64,000 nt of DNA, taken from the NCBI GenBank assembly GCA_023213395.1, contig CM041465.1:123697741-123761740 (forward strand). The letters are read 5' to 3'. Both the position numbers and the translations under genes were made by a program. Below the pieces are notes generated by a model. It did no database searches and had not been told where the DNA came from. It saw only the letters and a program-made list of their open reading frames with translations. This document shows positions 12,040-23,121 of the stretch, piece by piece. This stretch comes from Cycas panzhihuaensis (lineage: Eukaryota; Cycadophyta). Each line of letters begins with the position of its first letter. Positions within the stretch are counted from its first letter, which is position 1.

Positions 12040-12800
12040 CAAAGATGTAGGAATCATTATATACTGAGCTTAAATCGGTAGAACTGCATCTTACTTTTAA
12101 TGAAAAGCCCCTCTCATACTAGGAAGCTGTAAAGCATACAACTTTAAAAAATACCATGAACGAAGAGGACCAATCTCTTATCAAGAATGGTACATGAGAG
12201 CTCGTTAATCTACCACTTAGTAAAAAAGTAGTTTAAAATAAATGGATGTTCAAAACAAATATAGATTAGACAGCACCCTTGAAAAACACAAAGTGAGGTT
12301 AGTAACTAAAGGATTTACACAAAGAAAATGTATCAACTACACTGAAGTCTTTGCACCTACAACCAAATGGTATATAATTAGAACTCTTATGGTCTTGATT
12401 ACTCATCAAGGTTGAAAAATCTACCAACTCGATATTAAGACCATGTTTCTCAATGGAGATCTTGAAAAAGAAATTTACATAGCTTAACTAGAAGGATATG
12501 ATATTGAAGGTTAAGGGCATAAGGTTTACAGGCTCAAAAAGTCCTTGTATGGCCTTAAACAAGCCCCTGTGCTTAATTTACTAAGTTGTTTGAAAGAATA
12601 AGATAACTTAGATGTAAGGTTTGTGACTATTAAGATATTGATACAACATTATTCATCAAGTGCCATAAGGATAAAATCACTTATCTTATAATCTTTGTGG
12701 ATGATGTGCTAGTAACAGGTAATAGTGAACAGGCAATAAGCTAGCTGAAAAAGGATCTTGGCTAAATGTTCGAATTGTCTGACCTCGATTTCATAAAATA
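12040..12800 (+). pseudogene. copia reverse transcriptase of RLC_D
   Basis: Recognisable RT blocks include the start ESLYTELKSVE, NKWMFKT, RLKKSLYGLKQAP at about 12530-12570 and the catalytic box IIFVDDVLVTGN at about 12690-12725, with both Asp residues intact. Downstream, FELSDLDFIKYYLEI is the connection to RNase H. Stops, a deletion after KQAP and frameshifts interrupt it. Confidence 0.8.
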
Positions 12801-12829
12801 TTACTTGGAAATTAAAGTAACATAAAAGA

Positions 12830-13610
12830 ATAAAAAAAAAAAGTTCCCAAGAAAAATACATCAATGATTTTTTAACCAAATTTCAGTTAGAAGATACCCG
12901 ACTAGTGGTTTTACCTATGTACCCTAATACCAAACTCTCAACTGATGGTAACACTAGGGAGGTAGACACAACACTCTACAAGAAATTTATAGGTAGTCTC
13001 ATCTATATTACCAATACAAGGCTAGATATTGCACTCTGTCGATATTATTGCTCGTTACATGATAAATTTTAACCAAAATCATTGGCAGGCAGCAGTGCGA
13101 GTGTTGAGATACCTTAAGATGACTAGCAAATATGGTTTATTGTATGAGCCTAATTTAGATTTCAAGCTTTCTATATACATAAACTCAGACTTTGTAGGAG
13201 ATAAAGATACAGAAAGATCTATGTCTAGGTATGTAATGTTTCTTAGAATATAACCAAAATCATGGAGATCTAGATGGTAGAAGATAGTTGCATATTCAAC
13301 TGTCGAAGCTAAATGCATTGTTGCTTCTTAGACTAGTAAGGAGGTGATACAACTTAGAAAATTATTGAAAACATTGAATATCACCTAAACAAGTCCTACT
13401 AGCCTTCATGTGGATAATCAATCAGTAATCTGCATGGCAAAAAATCATGTATTTCATGATCGTACCAAACACATAAGTACGAAAGTCCACAGAATTAGAG
13501 AACTTGTTTATGACGGCATAATTCAATTAGAATATTGCCCCACAGTAGATCGAGTGGTGATATCTTCACCAAACCATTGCAAAAGATGAAGTTTGAACAG
13601 TTTTGAAGGC
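12830..13610 (+). pseudogene. copia RNase H of RLC_D
   Basis: Contains IIARYMINFNQNHWQAAVRVLRYLK split over two motifs, INSDFVGDKDTERS (normally the DSDWAGD-D-RKS block), AYSTVEAKCIVAS, LHVDNQSVICMAKN and TKHISTKVHRIRELV. The first catalytic Asp is Asn. The reading frame is interrupted after FLRI and before the ALSTTEAEY-like block. Confidence 0.75.
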
Positions 13611-14089
13611 AAGTCAGCCTTAAGGCCTCCATCTTCGATTAATCAAAGAAGATAGCAACAGGATCATCATACACTATTCTCTTTGTGAAAACCTCTTATA
13701 GGCGTGATAGAATAAGAGTAAGTCTCTACTCTATCCTATTTGTGAAAACCCTATGTGGACATAGAAGGATAATGGTTATACTAGTTTTGAAAAATTAGAA
13801 CCTATAAAAACCCAAAAGGACATAAGGGATGACGAAATGGTATATAGAAACTTAACAGATTAAACTGCACATTTAAGTTGCTTAGCTATTAGGCTACGTC
13901 AAAGAGCCATCTTAGCCATTTTGATTTATAAAAGAGGCTATAAATCTTAGAAAGTTTATTAGTTTTTATTCCTTATGAGAGTTTTTCCATAAGAGTGTCA
14001 TTTAAAATTTTAATGTAATAATGAGGCTCAAATGAAGACCTTGTGGAATATATTTTTTCAAAATGACCTTCCACCATTAAAGTGGGGAT
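13611..14089 (+). other. RLC_D 3' non-coding stretch and polypurine tract
   Basis: About 470 bp without coding similarity, ending in the purine run at 14079-14089 (AAAGTGGGGA) that primes plus-strand synthesis next to the 3' LTR. Two similar words, TCTTTGTGAAAACC near 13680 and TTTGTGAAAACC near 13740, form a short local repeat. Confidence 0.6.
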
Positions 14090-14400
14090 TGAAAGAGGTT
14101 AATGTATTAAGGTCATTTGTATAAATTAATTATATGATCTTGGAATATATTATTAGTATTAGTCTCTTAATAAAATATGCTTTATGTGCATTTAGATGTA
14201 ATTTCAGGTTCATGTCATTAAGCAAGAAAATCTTAACACTAATGCTCACCCTCAATAATAAAAGATGAAATCTCAAGGAAGAAGTCATTATTCATTCTCA
14301 CCTTCAAGCTTTCTCTCATATCTTGTTTCATCTCTTTTTCATTCTCCATTGCCATTATGTACATGTGAGTGATTTATTCCTTAGATTCATCCTTCCTTTA
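14090..14400 (+). repeat. RLC_D 3' LTR
   Basis: Aligned with 6839-7149 from TGAAAGAGGTTAAT to CCTTTA. The right flank restores RLG1 coding sequence (GKPLAFESRQL). Confidence 0.85.
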
Positions 14401-16170
14401 TGAAGGAAAACCTTTGGCCTTTGAAAGTCGTCAACTTACACCCAAGGAACAAGTCAAACCCACCTATGAGAAAGAGATGTTAGAAATTCTCTATGCGGTT
14501 AGGAAATGGCAACAATATTTATTGAGAACATATTTCCAAATTAAAATAGACCATAATAGCTTAAAATATTTCCTATCTCAAAGGATGACATCTGAAGAAC
14601 AACAAAAATAGGTCACTAAAATACAAGCTTTTGACTTTAAAATCATATATAAAAAAGACAAGGATAATATAGTTGTTGACGCTTTATCTTGTAAGGAAGA
14701 AGGATCTACACTATATTCTATTACCATAGTCAATCCCTCTTAGATAGCAATCGCCAAACAAAAATATGATCAAGACCCCTTTACAACGCAGATCATTCAA
14801 GACCTTCAAGCTGGAGTAGGGTATTTAACCTATTATACATGCTCTGCAAATATTCTCTGGTACAAGAATCAAATATATATATGCCCTCACTCTAGCCTCG
14901 ATGAATAAATTTTACATGATGCGCATGCCTCTCCAATAGCAGGTCACTCCAGTTTCCTACGAACATACCACCGCTTAAAATAGTCTTTCTTTTGGAAGGG
15001 ACAAAAAGGAGATGTAAAAAAATATGTTTCCTCATGTAAAATTTGTCAACAATATAAGATAGAAATAGTCAAGTCTCTAAGATTACTACAACCCCTTCCC
15101 ATATGAAATCAATGATGGGAAAAAATTTCTATGGACTTCATCGTGGGTCTGCCTAAGTTAGAAGGAAAAGATCTTATACTAGTGGTTGTTAATAGGCTAA
15201 CCAAATATGCTCATTTTTGTGGTATTCAAACAATATATAAGGCAAAGCAAATTGCTAAAATCTTTTTAAAGGATATATATAAGTTGTATGATATGCCCAA
15301 ATGCATAGTCAATAATTGAAACCCCAAATTTACCAATAACTTCTGAATAGAACTATTCCATCTACTTGGTACTAAAATGACAATGAGCTCATCCTACCAT
15401 CCATAAACAGATAGTTAAACTGAGGCGGTTAATAAGTGCCTTGAAGAATACTTTCGTTGCTATGCTTCAGATAAGCAGGGCCAATGGCATCATTGACTTC
15501 CTTTAACAAAATAGTGGTTTAATACAACATATCATGCATCAGCAGGAATGACTCTGTTCCAAGCATCATATAGCTATGAACCATCCACACTTAAGAACTA
15601 TGCCATAATCAGTTTTAAGGTTCAAGCAGTCAAAGACCATATCCAATAAATAATATAGATTCTTAAGCTACTCAAGGAAAATTAAAACCTGACACAAAAT
15701 CGAATGAAATAACAGGTAGATAAAGGGTGAAGTGAATGAACATTTCAACCAAGTGACTGGATATACTTACGGTTGTAATCATATAAGCATGCATCTCTCA
15801 AATGAGATGGGTAACATATATTATAACCTTGATTTTATGAGCCTTACAAAATTCTCAAGAAGATTGGTGAAGTTGCATATGCCTTGGACTTACCACCACT
15901 ATCAAGGATCCATAATGTTTTTCATGTTTCATGTCTCAAGAGAGTAATTGGGAAACAAGTATAAGTTCAAATAGAATTACCTATCTTAAATGAGGAGGGG
16001 CAACTTCAACTCATTTCAGAATGTATCATCGACTGAAGAATTCAATATCTACGATCCAAACAAATCATTGAGTGTCTCATCAAATAAAAATAACTTTCGT
16101 GAAAAGATACAACCTGGGAGAATGAGCAATTTATCCAACAATACCCTGAGATCACCAAGCTTTGAGGGCA
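14401..16170 (+). pseudogene. RLG1 second half of pol: RNase H end, integrase, chromodomain remnant
   Basis: RNase H resumes with GKPLAFESRQLTPKE, YEKEMLEILYAVRKW and IDHNSLKYFLSQR. The integrase zinc domain follows (H-DAHASPIAGH, C-KICQQYK), then the core with SMDFIVGLPKLEGK (first Asp) and VVVNRLTKYAHF. In the core the second Asp is Asn in IVNN-NPKF. A Glu is still present in the TEAVNKCLEEYF block. After a GPYQI-like region, the last part reads RSKQIIECLIK, then DTTWENEQFIQQYPEI, which is the C-terminal half of a chromodomain. The aromatic of the KW-K block has become a stop. Confidence 0.8.
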
Positions 16171-16180
16171 AAACTTTTTT

Positions 16181-16190
16181 AAGAGGGGGA
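16181..16190 (+). other. polypurine tract of RLG1
   Basis: AAGAGGGGGA, three bases before the 3' LTR, fits the plus-strand primer of a plant gypsy element. Confidence 0.7.
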
Positions 16191-16193
16191 CTT

Positions 16194-16564
16194 TGTTAGG
16201 AATCCAACCTCTAACTTACCTTATCTAATATCTTCTACTTCTTCTCTCTCTTATATCTTCTATTTCTTCTACTTCTTTCATTTTCTTAATATTCCACATA
16301 CATAAGTAAAAGGTTGTGTAGTGGTCATTAAGTATTATATATATTCATGTAATATCCCACATACATAAGGAAGAGGTTGTGTAGTAAGCATGGAGCCATA
16401 TATATATTTATATAATTTTTAGAATAGGGTATCTAAAATATCATTATTATTGCATGTAATTGAGAGGTTACCCCCTCGAAAGGTATTGCAATACAAATGC
16501 TCTTTTGGAGTTGTTTGCATGTTATATTGGTGTGCAACTATTATTAAGGAGTGGTATCCTACCA
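16194..16564 (+). repeat. RLG1 3' LTR
   Basis: Runs from TGTTAGGAATCC to TCCTACCA and matches 2904-3275 base for base apart from scattered transitions and small indels. The right flank is RLC_B interior, as is the left flank of the 5' LTR. Confidence 0.85.
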
Positions 16565-17132
16565 AGGTTACTGATGGAAATACTAGTTGTTATTTAACTC
16601 AACATACTTGAATATATCTCTTATTTCTAATTGTAAGATTAAGTGAAATGATCAATTTCATAAATTCTCAACCACATCTGCAGGTGATTAGTCTATATAA
16701 GTGAACTTAACTTGTAACTGTATCTCCTTTATCACATCACATCAATGGACTCTCTTTCAAACCTATATATCCTAATATATAGTGCCAACATGTTTTTAAA
16801 AAATATTTATAAAATTAAATATTAACATACCATCATTTTATTATATTCATCTCTTATATGTGACTTTCTTCATTGTATGCAAATCTCTTCATTAACTTCA
16901 TCTAACCCTATAATCACAATCACACATCACTAGCACAACTGGCATAATCAAATTTTTGGCTCATCAAATCACACCTTAAAGTTAGCTGCAATCTTGGCTC
17001 ACACTCGACTCTCAGAATCGACTTAATTAACATATCAACTAATTCAAGTATAAGCACATTACCTGTTTCTACAAATCTTTCACAACATGGCTCTAATACA
17101 ATATTATAATTTAAAATTTAACTATGATACCA
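16565..17132 (-). repeat. RLC_B interior, primer-site side, no coding sequence
   Basis: Ends at a TGATACCA complement of the primer site (about 17125-17132). It contains ACAACATGGCTCTAATA and GGCTCATCAAATCACACC. The same words recur at 31370-31883 and, in the other orientation, at 23870-24300. No protein similarity is seen. Confidence 0.55.
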
Positions 17133-17594
17133 TCTTGTAATGTATGCATTATATAAAGTATATCAAACATGTATAATCAATGAATCATCCCATGAGGAAT
17201 ATACACAAATCATGTATAATCAACATATTAAACAATAATATGAACTATAAAATATAAATAAATCAAACATGCACCACAAGATAAATAATAGATTTATATA
17301 TGGAAAACTCAATGTAAAAAAAGTCAAAAAAAATATTAGAATTGGGAACTCTTCTTTAGATATCAAATAATTATATCTCTAAATAAATCATTCGTCTCTC
17401 GATCTTTTTTCAAATTCTCAAATGATATGTGTATACATTTTATATGAATAATCACCTCATGAATAGCATAAAATATTTCTTGAGCTTTTTCATTATCTAA
17501 TAGAATGTTTACATGAATAATCATACATATCACATCTCTCATCTAATAAAATGTTTATATAAATAATTGTACATATCATATCTCTCGATATTTT

Positions 17595-17804
17595 TGTTGG
17601 ATGGTAACATCTGAGAAGAACAAAAGAACTACCTTATTAATGTACAATATGTACATATATATATATAATGAGAGGTTTCAACTGCCTAATAACTATCTAA
17701 TGTGAAGATGACACATGTCCACTAGTTAATTACCATTCATTAAGGTGGACTTATGTCCTAATATTACATCCTTATGTCCTAAGATAAAACATTATATTCT
17801 AACA
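17595..17804 (-). repeat. RLC_A 3' LTR, 210 bp
   Basis: TGTTGG...TTCTAACA with a short internal TA repeat at about 17650-17666. The element's polypurine tract complement CCCTCTCTTAATG lies just to the right. The outer flank ATTTT matches the flank of the 5' LTR. Confidence 0.9.
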
Positions 17805-17849
17805 CCCTCTCTTAATGTTTTATCTCTTTAATCCTATTATGTCTCTTAA

Positions 17850-18609
17850 TATTTAAAATTTTTCTTTTCCTAATGGTTTGGTCAAGATATCTGCAATCTG
17901 GTCATGAGTTGGACAATACACAAGGTCTATTTCTTTGTTTTATACTCTCTCTTATAAAGTGATGTTGAACTTTAATGTGTTTAGTTTTGGCATAGAATAC
18001 TAGATTCTTGGTCAGTTTGATTGCACTTTGATTATCGTAGAAGAGAGTGGTTACTATCTCTTGATGTATTTCTAGATCTTTTAATAACTGTCAAAGCCAA
18101 ATTGCTTCAATGGTAGTGCTTACTGCTGATTTATATTCTGCTTCTATTGAAGATAACGCTACTGTTGCTTGCTTCTTACAACTCCAAGAGTTTGGTGAGC
18201 TACCTAAGAAAAAACAAAAGCCACTAGTGGATTTTCTTTGATCTTTGTCACCTGCCCAGTCTCAGTAACAGAAACCTATTAACTGAAGTGGAGGTTCTCT
18301 TGAAAAGTTTAGTTTTAATTCTATTGTTCCCTTGAGATATCTTAAGATTCTTTTGGCAGGATTCTAATGTCTTATCTTTGGCTCATGCATGTATCTGGAT
18401 ACTAGACTCACAGCATATGAGATATCTGGTCTAGTTGTTGTGAGATAGATAAGACTCCTAACAAGTTGCCTGTATAGAGTTGCATCAAAGCAGTGATCTT
18501 CTTGATTTGGAGTTAAATTACAATTTACCTCCATGGGAGTATAACAGGGATTACAGTCTTCTATTATGAATTTAGTTAGAAGATCCTTGATGTACTTACT
18601 TTGACACAT
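17850..18609 (-). pseudogene. copia RNase H of RLC_A
   Basis: An open stretch at 18364-18609 reads MCQSKYIKDLLTKF, TLYRQLVRSLIYLTTTRPD and VSLVSRYMHEP, the well-known linker before RNase H. It continues after a stop as [57 protein letters not shown] and QHHFIRE. Most catalytic surroundings survive. The Trp of the DWAGD block remains after a stop in front of it. Confidence 0.85.
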
Positions 18610-19330
18610 GGTGATTGAACTGTCTATTGTTGAATCTGAATCCCTAAGTAGAAGCTCAAGATTCCAAGATTCGTCATTTCAAATTTGTTTCCCAATTGTT
18701 TCTTTATTTCTGCTATGGAGATTTCATCATTCCCTGTTACAAGCATGTCATCGACATAAACTATTATAATAGTTATTGCTCCATTCTTGCTTTTCTTGTA
18801 CAAACTTGAGTCTGAACTACATCTTTAAAAGTCATTTTTATAGAGGTAACTATCTAATTTGGCGTACCATGCACATGGGACCTATTTTAATCCATACATA
18901 GCCCTTTTTAATCTATAGACTAAATGTTCTTTTCCTGCTTTGATGTAACCTTTAGAGTGAAACATGTAAACTTCTTCTTCAATTTCTCCATTTAAGAAGG
19001 CGTTTTTGATGTCCAATTGATATATTTTCTAGTTTTTACATGTTGCTATGGCTATGATTGTTCTGACAGTATTTATCTTGGCCACTAGAGAAAAGGTTTC
19101 TTCGTAATCTATGCCTGTTGTCTATGTGTATCTTTTTGTAACTAACCTGGCTTTATGTTTTTCTATTTTCCCATCTAGTCCTTTTTTGATCTTATAAACC
19201 CATTTGCAACCTATAAGTGACTTGTCAGGGGGTAGCTCAACTAGCTCCCAGGTTTGATTTTTTATGATGAAGTCCATTTCAGAATCCATAGCGTTCCTCC
19301 ATTCAACATGATTTTTGGCTTCTCAGAAGT
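18610..19330 (-). pseudogene. copia reverse transcriptase of RLC_A, YVDD intact
   Basis: Read from the right end: [73 protein letters not shown] and the catalytic IIVYVDDMLVTGND near 18740-18780. Both Asp of the YVDD box are present. It then reads LGNKFEMTNLGILSFYLGIQI. Single stops replace Q or W in otherwise well-preserved motifs. Confidence 0.88.
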
Positions 19331-20350
19331 ACTGAGGTTCAACATTACTGATTAGAGCTTTTGGTTTTTGACTCCTTATTCTGTGAGGTAGAATTTCTCC
19401 TTTGTTTCCTTCTAAGGTCTTGAGATACCATTTTGGCAATTTTTTTTTATCTTCACCCTTAGCTTCTGAGATACTTTCTAATGTTGACTTTGTGCTTGAA
19501 TCATGAATGATTTCTTTTGAAGTTTCTTCAGTGACAATGCTAGATTCATCTTCTTCTATATGATTGCACAGAAGAATTTGAGATATTATTTCAAGCATCT
19601 GAGTCTTATCTTCTTCTTTGACTTCTTCATTGAAGATGACATCTCAACTTACATAGACTTTATTAGTTATAAGATCAATGCACTTATATGCTTTTGAGTT
19701 TTTGTTGTATCCCACCATAATGCATTGAATGCTTTTTTAGTCTAATGTTTCTATTTTTTTGTTTGGAATATGAACAAATGCTTGGCTGTCAAAGATCTTT
19801 AAGTGACTTATGTCTGGTTTCCTTCCTGTCCAGGCTTCTTCTAGAGTGGATTCGATTATTGCTTTGGTTGGACTCCTGTTTAACATGTAATAGGCTATGC
19901 TAACAGCTTCAGTGCAATAGGTCTTAGAGACATTCTTTATATGTATCATACTTCGTGCCATTTCCATAATGACTCGATTTTTGCGCTCTGCCACTCCATT
20001 AGATTGGGGCGTGTATGGAGTTATAAATTATCTTTATATTCCTCTATTCTTTCAATATTCCAGAAATTTTTTGGAGATGTATTCACCTCCTCCATCTGAT
20101 CTTATGCACTTAATTTTGGCATTACTTTCTAACTCAGCTTCTGCTTTGAATTCTTTGAATGCATCGAGAGCTTTAGATTTTGTATGTAAAAAATAAATCT
20201 AAATTTTTCTGGTGAGATCATCTATGAAAGTGATGAAGTATCTTTTCTTGTTAATTGAATGTGGAGTAATGGGTCCATAGAGATCAGTGTGAACTAGCTC
20301 TAATTTTTCTTTGGCACGTCATTTGCTTTCTTAAAAAGGAAGTCTATGCT
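19323..20350 (-). pseudogene. copia integrase core and C-terminal region of RLC_A
   Basis: The core reads LVHTDLYGP (first Asp), TFIDDLTRKI, IRSDGGGEY (second Asp) and PQSNGVAERKNRV (Glu), so the D,D,E triad is intact. It continues with LNRSPTKAI, HLKIFDSQAFVHIP and MVGYNKNSKAYKC. A variable acidic linker at 19323-19598 (EEDESSIVTEETSKE, later LPKWYLKTLEG) connects to RT. Stops at about 19736, 19600 and within the core prevent a full product. Confidence 0.85.
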
Positions 20351-20900
20351 ACTTACCAAACTGACAATTTTTACAAACAAAATTGTTTGATGTGATATGA
20401 GGTAGTCCAATTACCAGATTTTTTCTTTCCATATTTTCTAGCTTTTCCATGGGAAGATGTCCATACTTGAAGTGCCATAATTTATTATTATTGTTTGTAG
20501 AATTATATGCTTTTACATCAGGTAAGATGGGGTGAGATATCAACTTGTACAGGTCATTACACTCAACCCCTTTTACAACTACACTTCCATTATTTTTCAT
20601 GTCATAAATGTAACAGAAACCTTGGTCATCAAAGAGTGTATACATCCCCTTTTTTTCTAGTTGAGGAACAGGGAGGAGATTCATTTTCAGATCCGGCACA
20701 AGGAGGAAATCACCTATTTTTTCTATCTTATCTTTGATTTTGACTCCTATTGTTCCCACTCCCTTGATTTTGAGGGAGCATTTGTCTCCAAGCTCCACTG
20801 ACTTATTTGCAGTGTAAGGTCGTAAATCTTCAAACCATTCCTCTCGACTGGTCATGTGACATGAAGTGCTAGAATCGATGTACCAGACTTCTTTGTCTTA
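20349..20900 (-). pseudogene. copia protease and GAG-pre-integrase of RLC_A
   Basis: The frame begins around YIDSSTSCHMTSREEW (protease motif, normally DSGAS: the Asp is kept, the Gly is Ser). It continues open for 168 codons through LELGDKCSLKIKG-like strand repeats, VPDLKMNLLPVPQLE, DLYKLISHP, LWHFKYGHLPMEKLE and the Cys pair C-KNCQFGK. This is the longest uninterrupted coding stretch of the element. Confidence 0.85.
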
Positions 20901-21019
20901 TAAATTTGTTGTTAGAGCAATAACAAAGGCTATTGCTTCTTCTTCATCTTGATCATCATTGTCTATCTGCTCTTTGCTATAATTTCCCATCGATTTTTTT
21001 CCTCTCTGAGTATCTGCTT

Positions 21020-21889
21020 TCTTACATTGAAATGGATAATGTCCAGATTGACCACAATGATAATATTTATCAAAAGCTTTATAAGAGTTGGCAAAATGGC
21101 CTATCTTACTGCAACTGTAACATATGATATTTCTACCTCTTGTCCTTGAGTCTTTCCATCATCCTCGTGATGTGCTACTTGTGTCTTGCCATCATCCTAG
21201 CGATGTGCCATAGTTCTCAGCACTTCTTCCATGTCCTCTGCTTCGACCTCTGGATCCCAGATTTAACCTAGATGCAAAGGCGTCCTCGAGATCTGTAACA
21301 CCTTCATACCTGTTATTTCTTTGTTCTTGTTGCAAGAGCAGTCATGTTAAAGACTCCAAAGACATTGTTGCTAATTGATTGGCATTAGTGATAGTATTGA
21401 TTGTGACATCAAATGATCTGGGCAATTTACTGATAATAAGTTCTACCAAATCTCGTTCATTGAGGGGGTCATCGGCATTAGTGAGACTATTTCTTAAAGA
21501 GATTATTTTGTGTAAAAACTTAGTGATAGTCTCTGTCTCTTTCATTTGGAGATTGAACAGTTCAGCCTTTAGGGCTATTATTTTTGCTTTATTTTTTTAC
21601 TGTACATATTTTATAGATATTGCCATATACTAGTAGTAAAGTATAGGTTTTCAATGTAAATAAGAAGTAGATCAGAAATTGATAACTTAAGTATGATAAC
21701 CCTGGCACTATCTCTTTCTTCCCAATTTGTTTGAATAGCCCCTACATCCTTAGATTTTGGTTCAGTTCCAGTAGCAATTTGCTAAGCATTTTTGGCTCTA
21801 AGTAGAGTCTCTATTTTGATTTTCTAAATATGATAGTTACTATTAGTTAATTTATCACAGTCAGACAGGGCAAGCACTGAAGACGCCAT
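21020..21889 (-). pseudogene. copia gag of RLC_A with two decayed zinc knuckles
   Basis: The start ATG at 21889 opens MASSVLALSDCDKLTNSNY, a typical copia Gag N-terminus. The UBN2 domain follows with KETETITKFLHKIISLRNSL and RDLVELIISKLPRSFD (21342-21545). An Arg/Gly-rich part (about 21150-21290) leads to two CCHC units at about 21030-21127. They read C-YSC-SKIGHFANS-Y (last Cys lost) and Y-HC-GQSGHYPFQ-C (first Cys lost). Each lacks one ligand through a Cys-to-Tyr change. Confidence 0.8.
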
Positions 21890-22565
21890 GAAGAACTCAA
21901 AAACTGATTTTTGAAAACCCTAAACCATACTATTGTACAGATTTCTGTATGATACAGAAAGTGTACAGATGGATATAAAAAGTACCTTAAATGAAAGCTG
22001 AGACTGAGCTGAGTCTAAATCTTAGATCAGTTTTCAGAAAGGGTTCTAAATCTGAGAGAAAAAATGCCTCGAAAGGAGCAGCTAATGGCTAAGATTTTAA
22101 GAAAAAACACTCAAAAACTGCTAAAAAACTCCATAAATCCATATGAAAATGCTCTAAGAATGGATGCAATGCAGTAACACATAATCCCTGAAGGAGATTC
22201 AATCCAAAAAGACAAAAAAATCACTGAAAAATGACTTAGGTTAAACCCACGCTGACCTAAAATTGGGCAAAATGGCCCTAAAGAAGTCTCTAAATGAAGT
22301 CCATGTAGAAGAGAAATATGCTTGGAAAGTCCAGATCTATAATCTAGCCAAGTTTCCTCCTGATCTGAGAACTTGAAATTTTTTATCGTATGGTTGTATG
22401 AATCTGTAAATTGGTCCTAGGAAGTCTTCAGAAAATCCTCTGTAGATTCCTTTTGTGATTTCCTTGACTTGAACCTTGTCTAATCACTTCCTTATGTGTT
22501 TCTTTAGGATTCTCCTCAATCCAGTATACAAGTATCAAGATCTGACTAACGTAATTGAAAGGCTT
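21890..22565 (-). other. RLC_A untranslated leader
   Basis: About 680 bp between the primer site and the gag ATG with no protein similarity. It is purine-rich on the coding strand's complement. Nothing else is recognised. Confidence 0.6.
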
Positions 22566-22577
22566 GCTCTGATACCA
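22566..22577 (-). other. primer binding site of RLC_A (perfect tRNA-iMet match)
   Basis: GCTCTGATACCA on the + strand is TGGTATCAGAGC on the element strand and directly abuts the 5' LTR. Confidence 0.9.
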
Positions 22578-23121
22578 TGTTGGACAGTAACATCTGAGAA
22601 GAACGAAAGAACTACCTTATTAATGTACAATATGTACATATATATATACAATGAGAGGTTTCAACTGCCTAATAACTATCTAATCTAAAGATGACACATG
22701 TCCACTAGTTAATTACCATTCATTAAGGTGGACTTATATGCTAACACATTTATGTCATAATATTACATCCTTGTGTCTTAATGAATTAGGATGTTCCCTA
22801 TGCGTTAGAATCAGGGCCTGATCACTATCACTGTGCCTTTTATTCATATTAATTAGGATCAAGGATAGAATCACTATGGCTATTCACATGTTCACATTGA
22901 TTAAGATAGTGTCTAAGCATTGATTAGATCAAGTCGGTTCAAAAGAATCTAAGCCACCTCGCCTTCCCTTCGTTCCACTCAGGAAAGGGACAACCTTAAA
23001 TAAAGAAGTCTCTCCAACTCGATAGAACGCGCCTATTCTGAGCTGAGAGATAGGAGCTTTAGTTTACAAGGGCCAATACAGGGACGCATATTGAGCTAAG
23101 ATAAAACATTATATTCTAACA
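22578..23121 (-). repeat. RLC_A 5' LTR enlarged by an insert of about 317 bp
   Basis: Matches the 3' LTR from TGTTGG to about 22778 and again from about 23096 to CTAACA at 23121. Between them lies a segment absent from the 3' LTR. A smaller difference of about 15 bp occurs near 22740-22758. The extra DNA must have arrived after the element integrated, because LTRs are copied from one another during insertion. Confidence 0.85.
22779..23095. mobile_element. unclassified insertion in the RLC_A 5' LTR
   Basis: About 317 bp with higher GC than its surroundings, starting near TGAATTAGGATGTTCC and ending near GGGACGCATATTGAGC. TAA occurs at both junctions, which could be a short target duplication. 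I see no terminal inverted repeat, tRNA or SINE promoter boxes, or coding content. It could be a small non-autonomous element or filler DNA from break repair. Confidence 0.4.

Larger units (their letters stand above)
6839..14400 (+). mobile_element. RLC_D: Ty1/copia element nested in the RNase H of RLG1
   Basis: LTRs of 311 bp (6839-7149 and 14090-14400) flank gag, protease, integrase, RT and RNase H in copia order. A primer site TGGTATTAGAGC lies at 7152-7163 and a polypurine tract AAAGTGGGGA ends just before the 3' LTR. The flanks AGAAG (6834-6838) and TGAAG (14401-14405) are a 5-bp target duplication with one mismatch. Taking the element out rejoins the RLG1 RNase H frame, which confirms the nesting order. 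The two LTRs differ at about one position in ten. Confidence 0.9.
2904..16564 (+). mobile_element. RLG1: Ty3/gypsy chromovirus, split by RLC_D
   Basis: LTRs of about 371 bp (2904-3275 and 16194-16564) bracket gag, protease, RT, RNase H, integrase and a chromodomain remnant, in the gypsy order with integrase last. The element is about 6.1 kb once the nested copia 6839-14400 is discounted. A primer site TGGTATCATAGT follows the 5' LTR, and the polypurine tract AAGAGGGGGA precedes the 3' LTR. The two LTRs differ at very roughly one position in ten by eye. No clean target duplication could be recognised at the ends, where the flank is old RLC_B sequence. Confidence 0.85.
17595..23121 (-). mobile_element. 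RLC_A: Ty1/copia element inserted in an RLC_B LTR
   Basis: A complete but broken copia element with a 3' LTR at 17595-17804 (210 bp) and a 5' LTR at 22578-23121 that carries an extra insert. It has a perfect TGGTATCAGAGC primer site and a purine tract AAGAGAGGG next to the 3' LTR. ATTTT at 17590-17594 and at 23122-23126 is a perfect 5-bp target duplication. Gag, protease, integrase, RT and RNase H can all be read. The LTRs differ at only about 4% of shared positions, the lowest value in the window, so this is probably its youngest element. Confidence 0.92.

Noticed and set aside
2899-16569. Target duplication of RLG1
   Set aside because: Flanks GGCTT and AAGGT (or GGTTA) do not match convincingly, so none is claimed.
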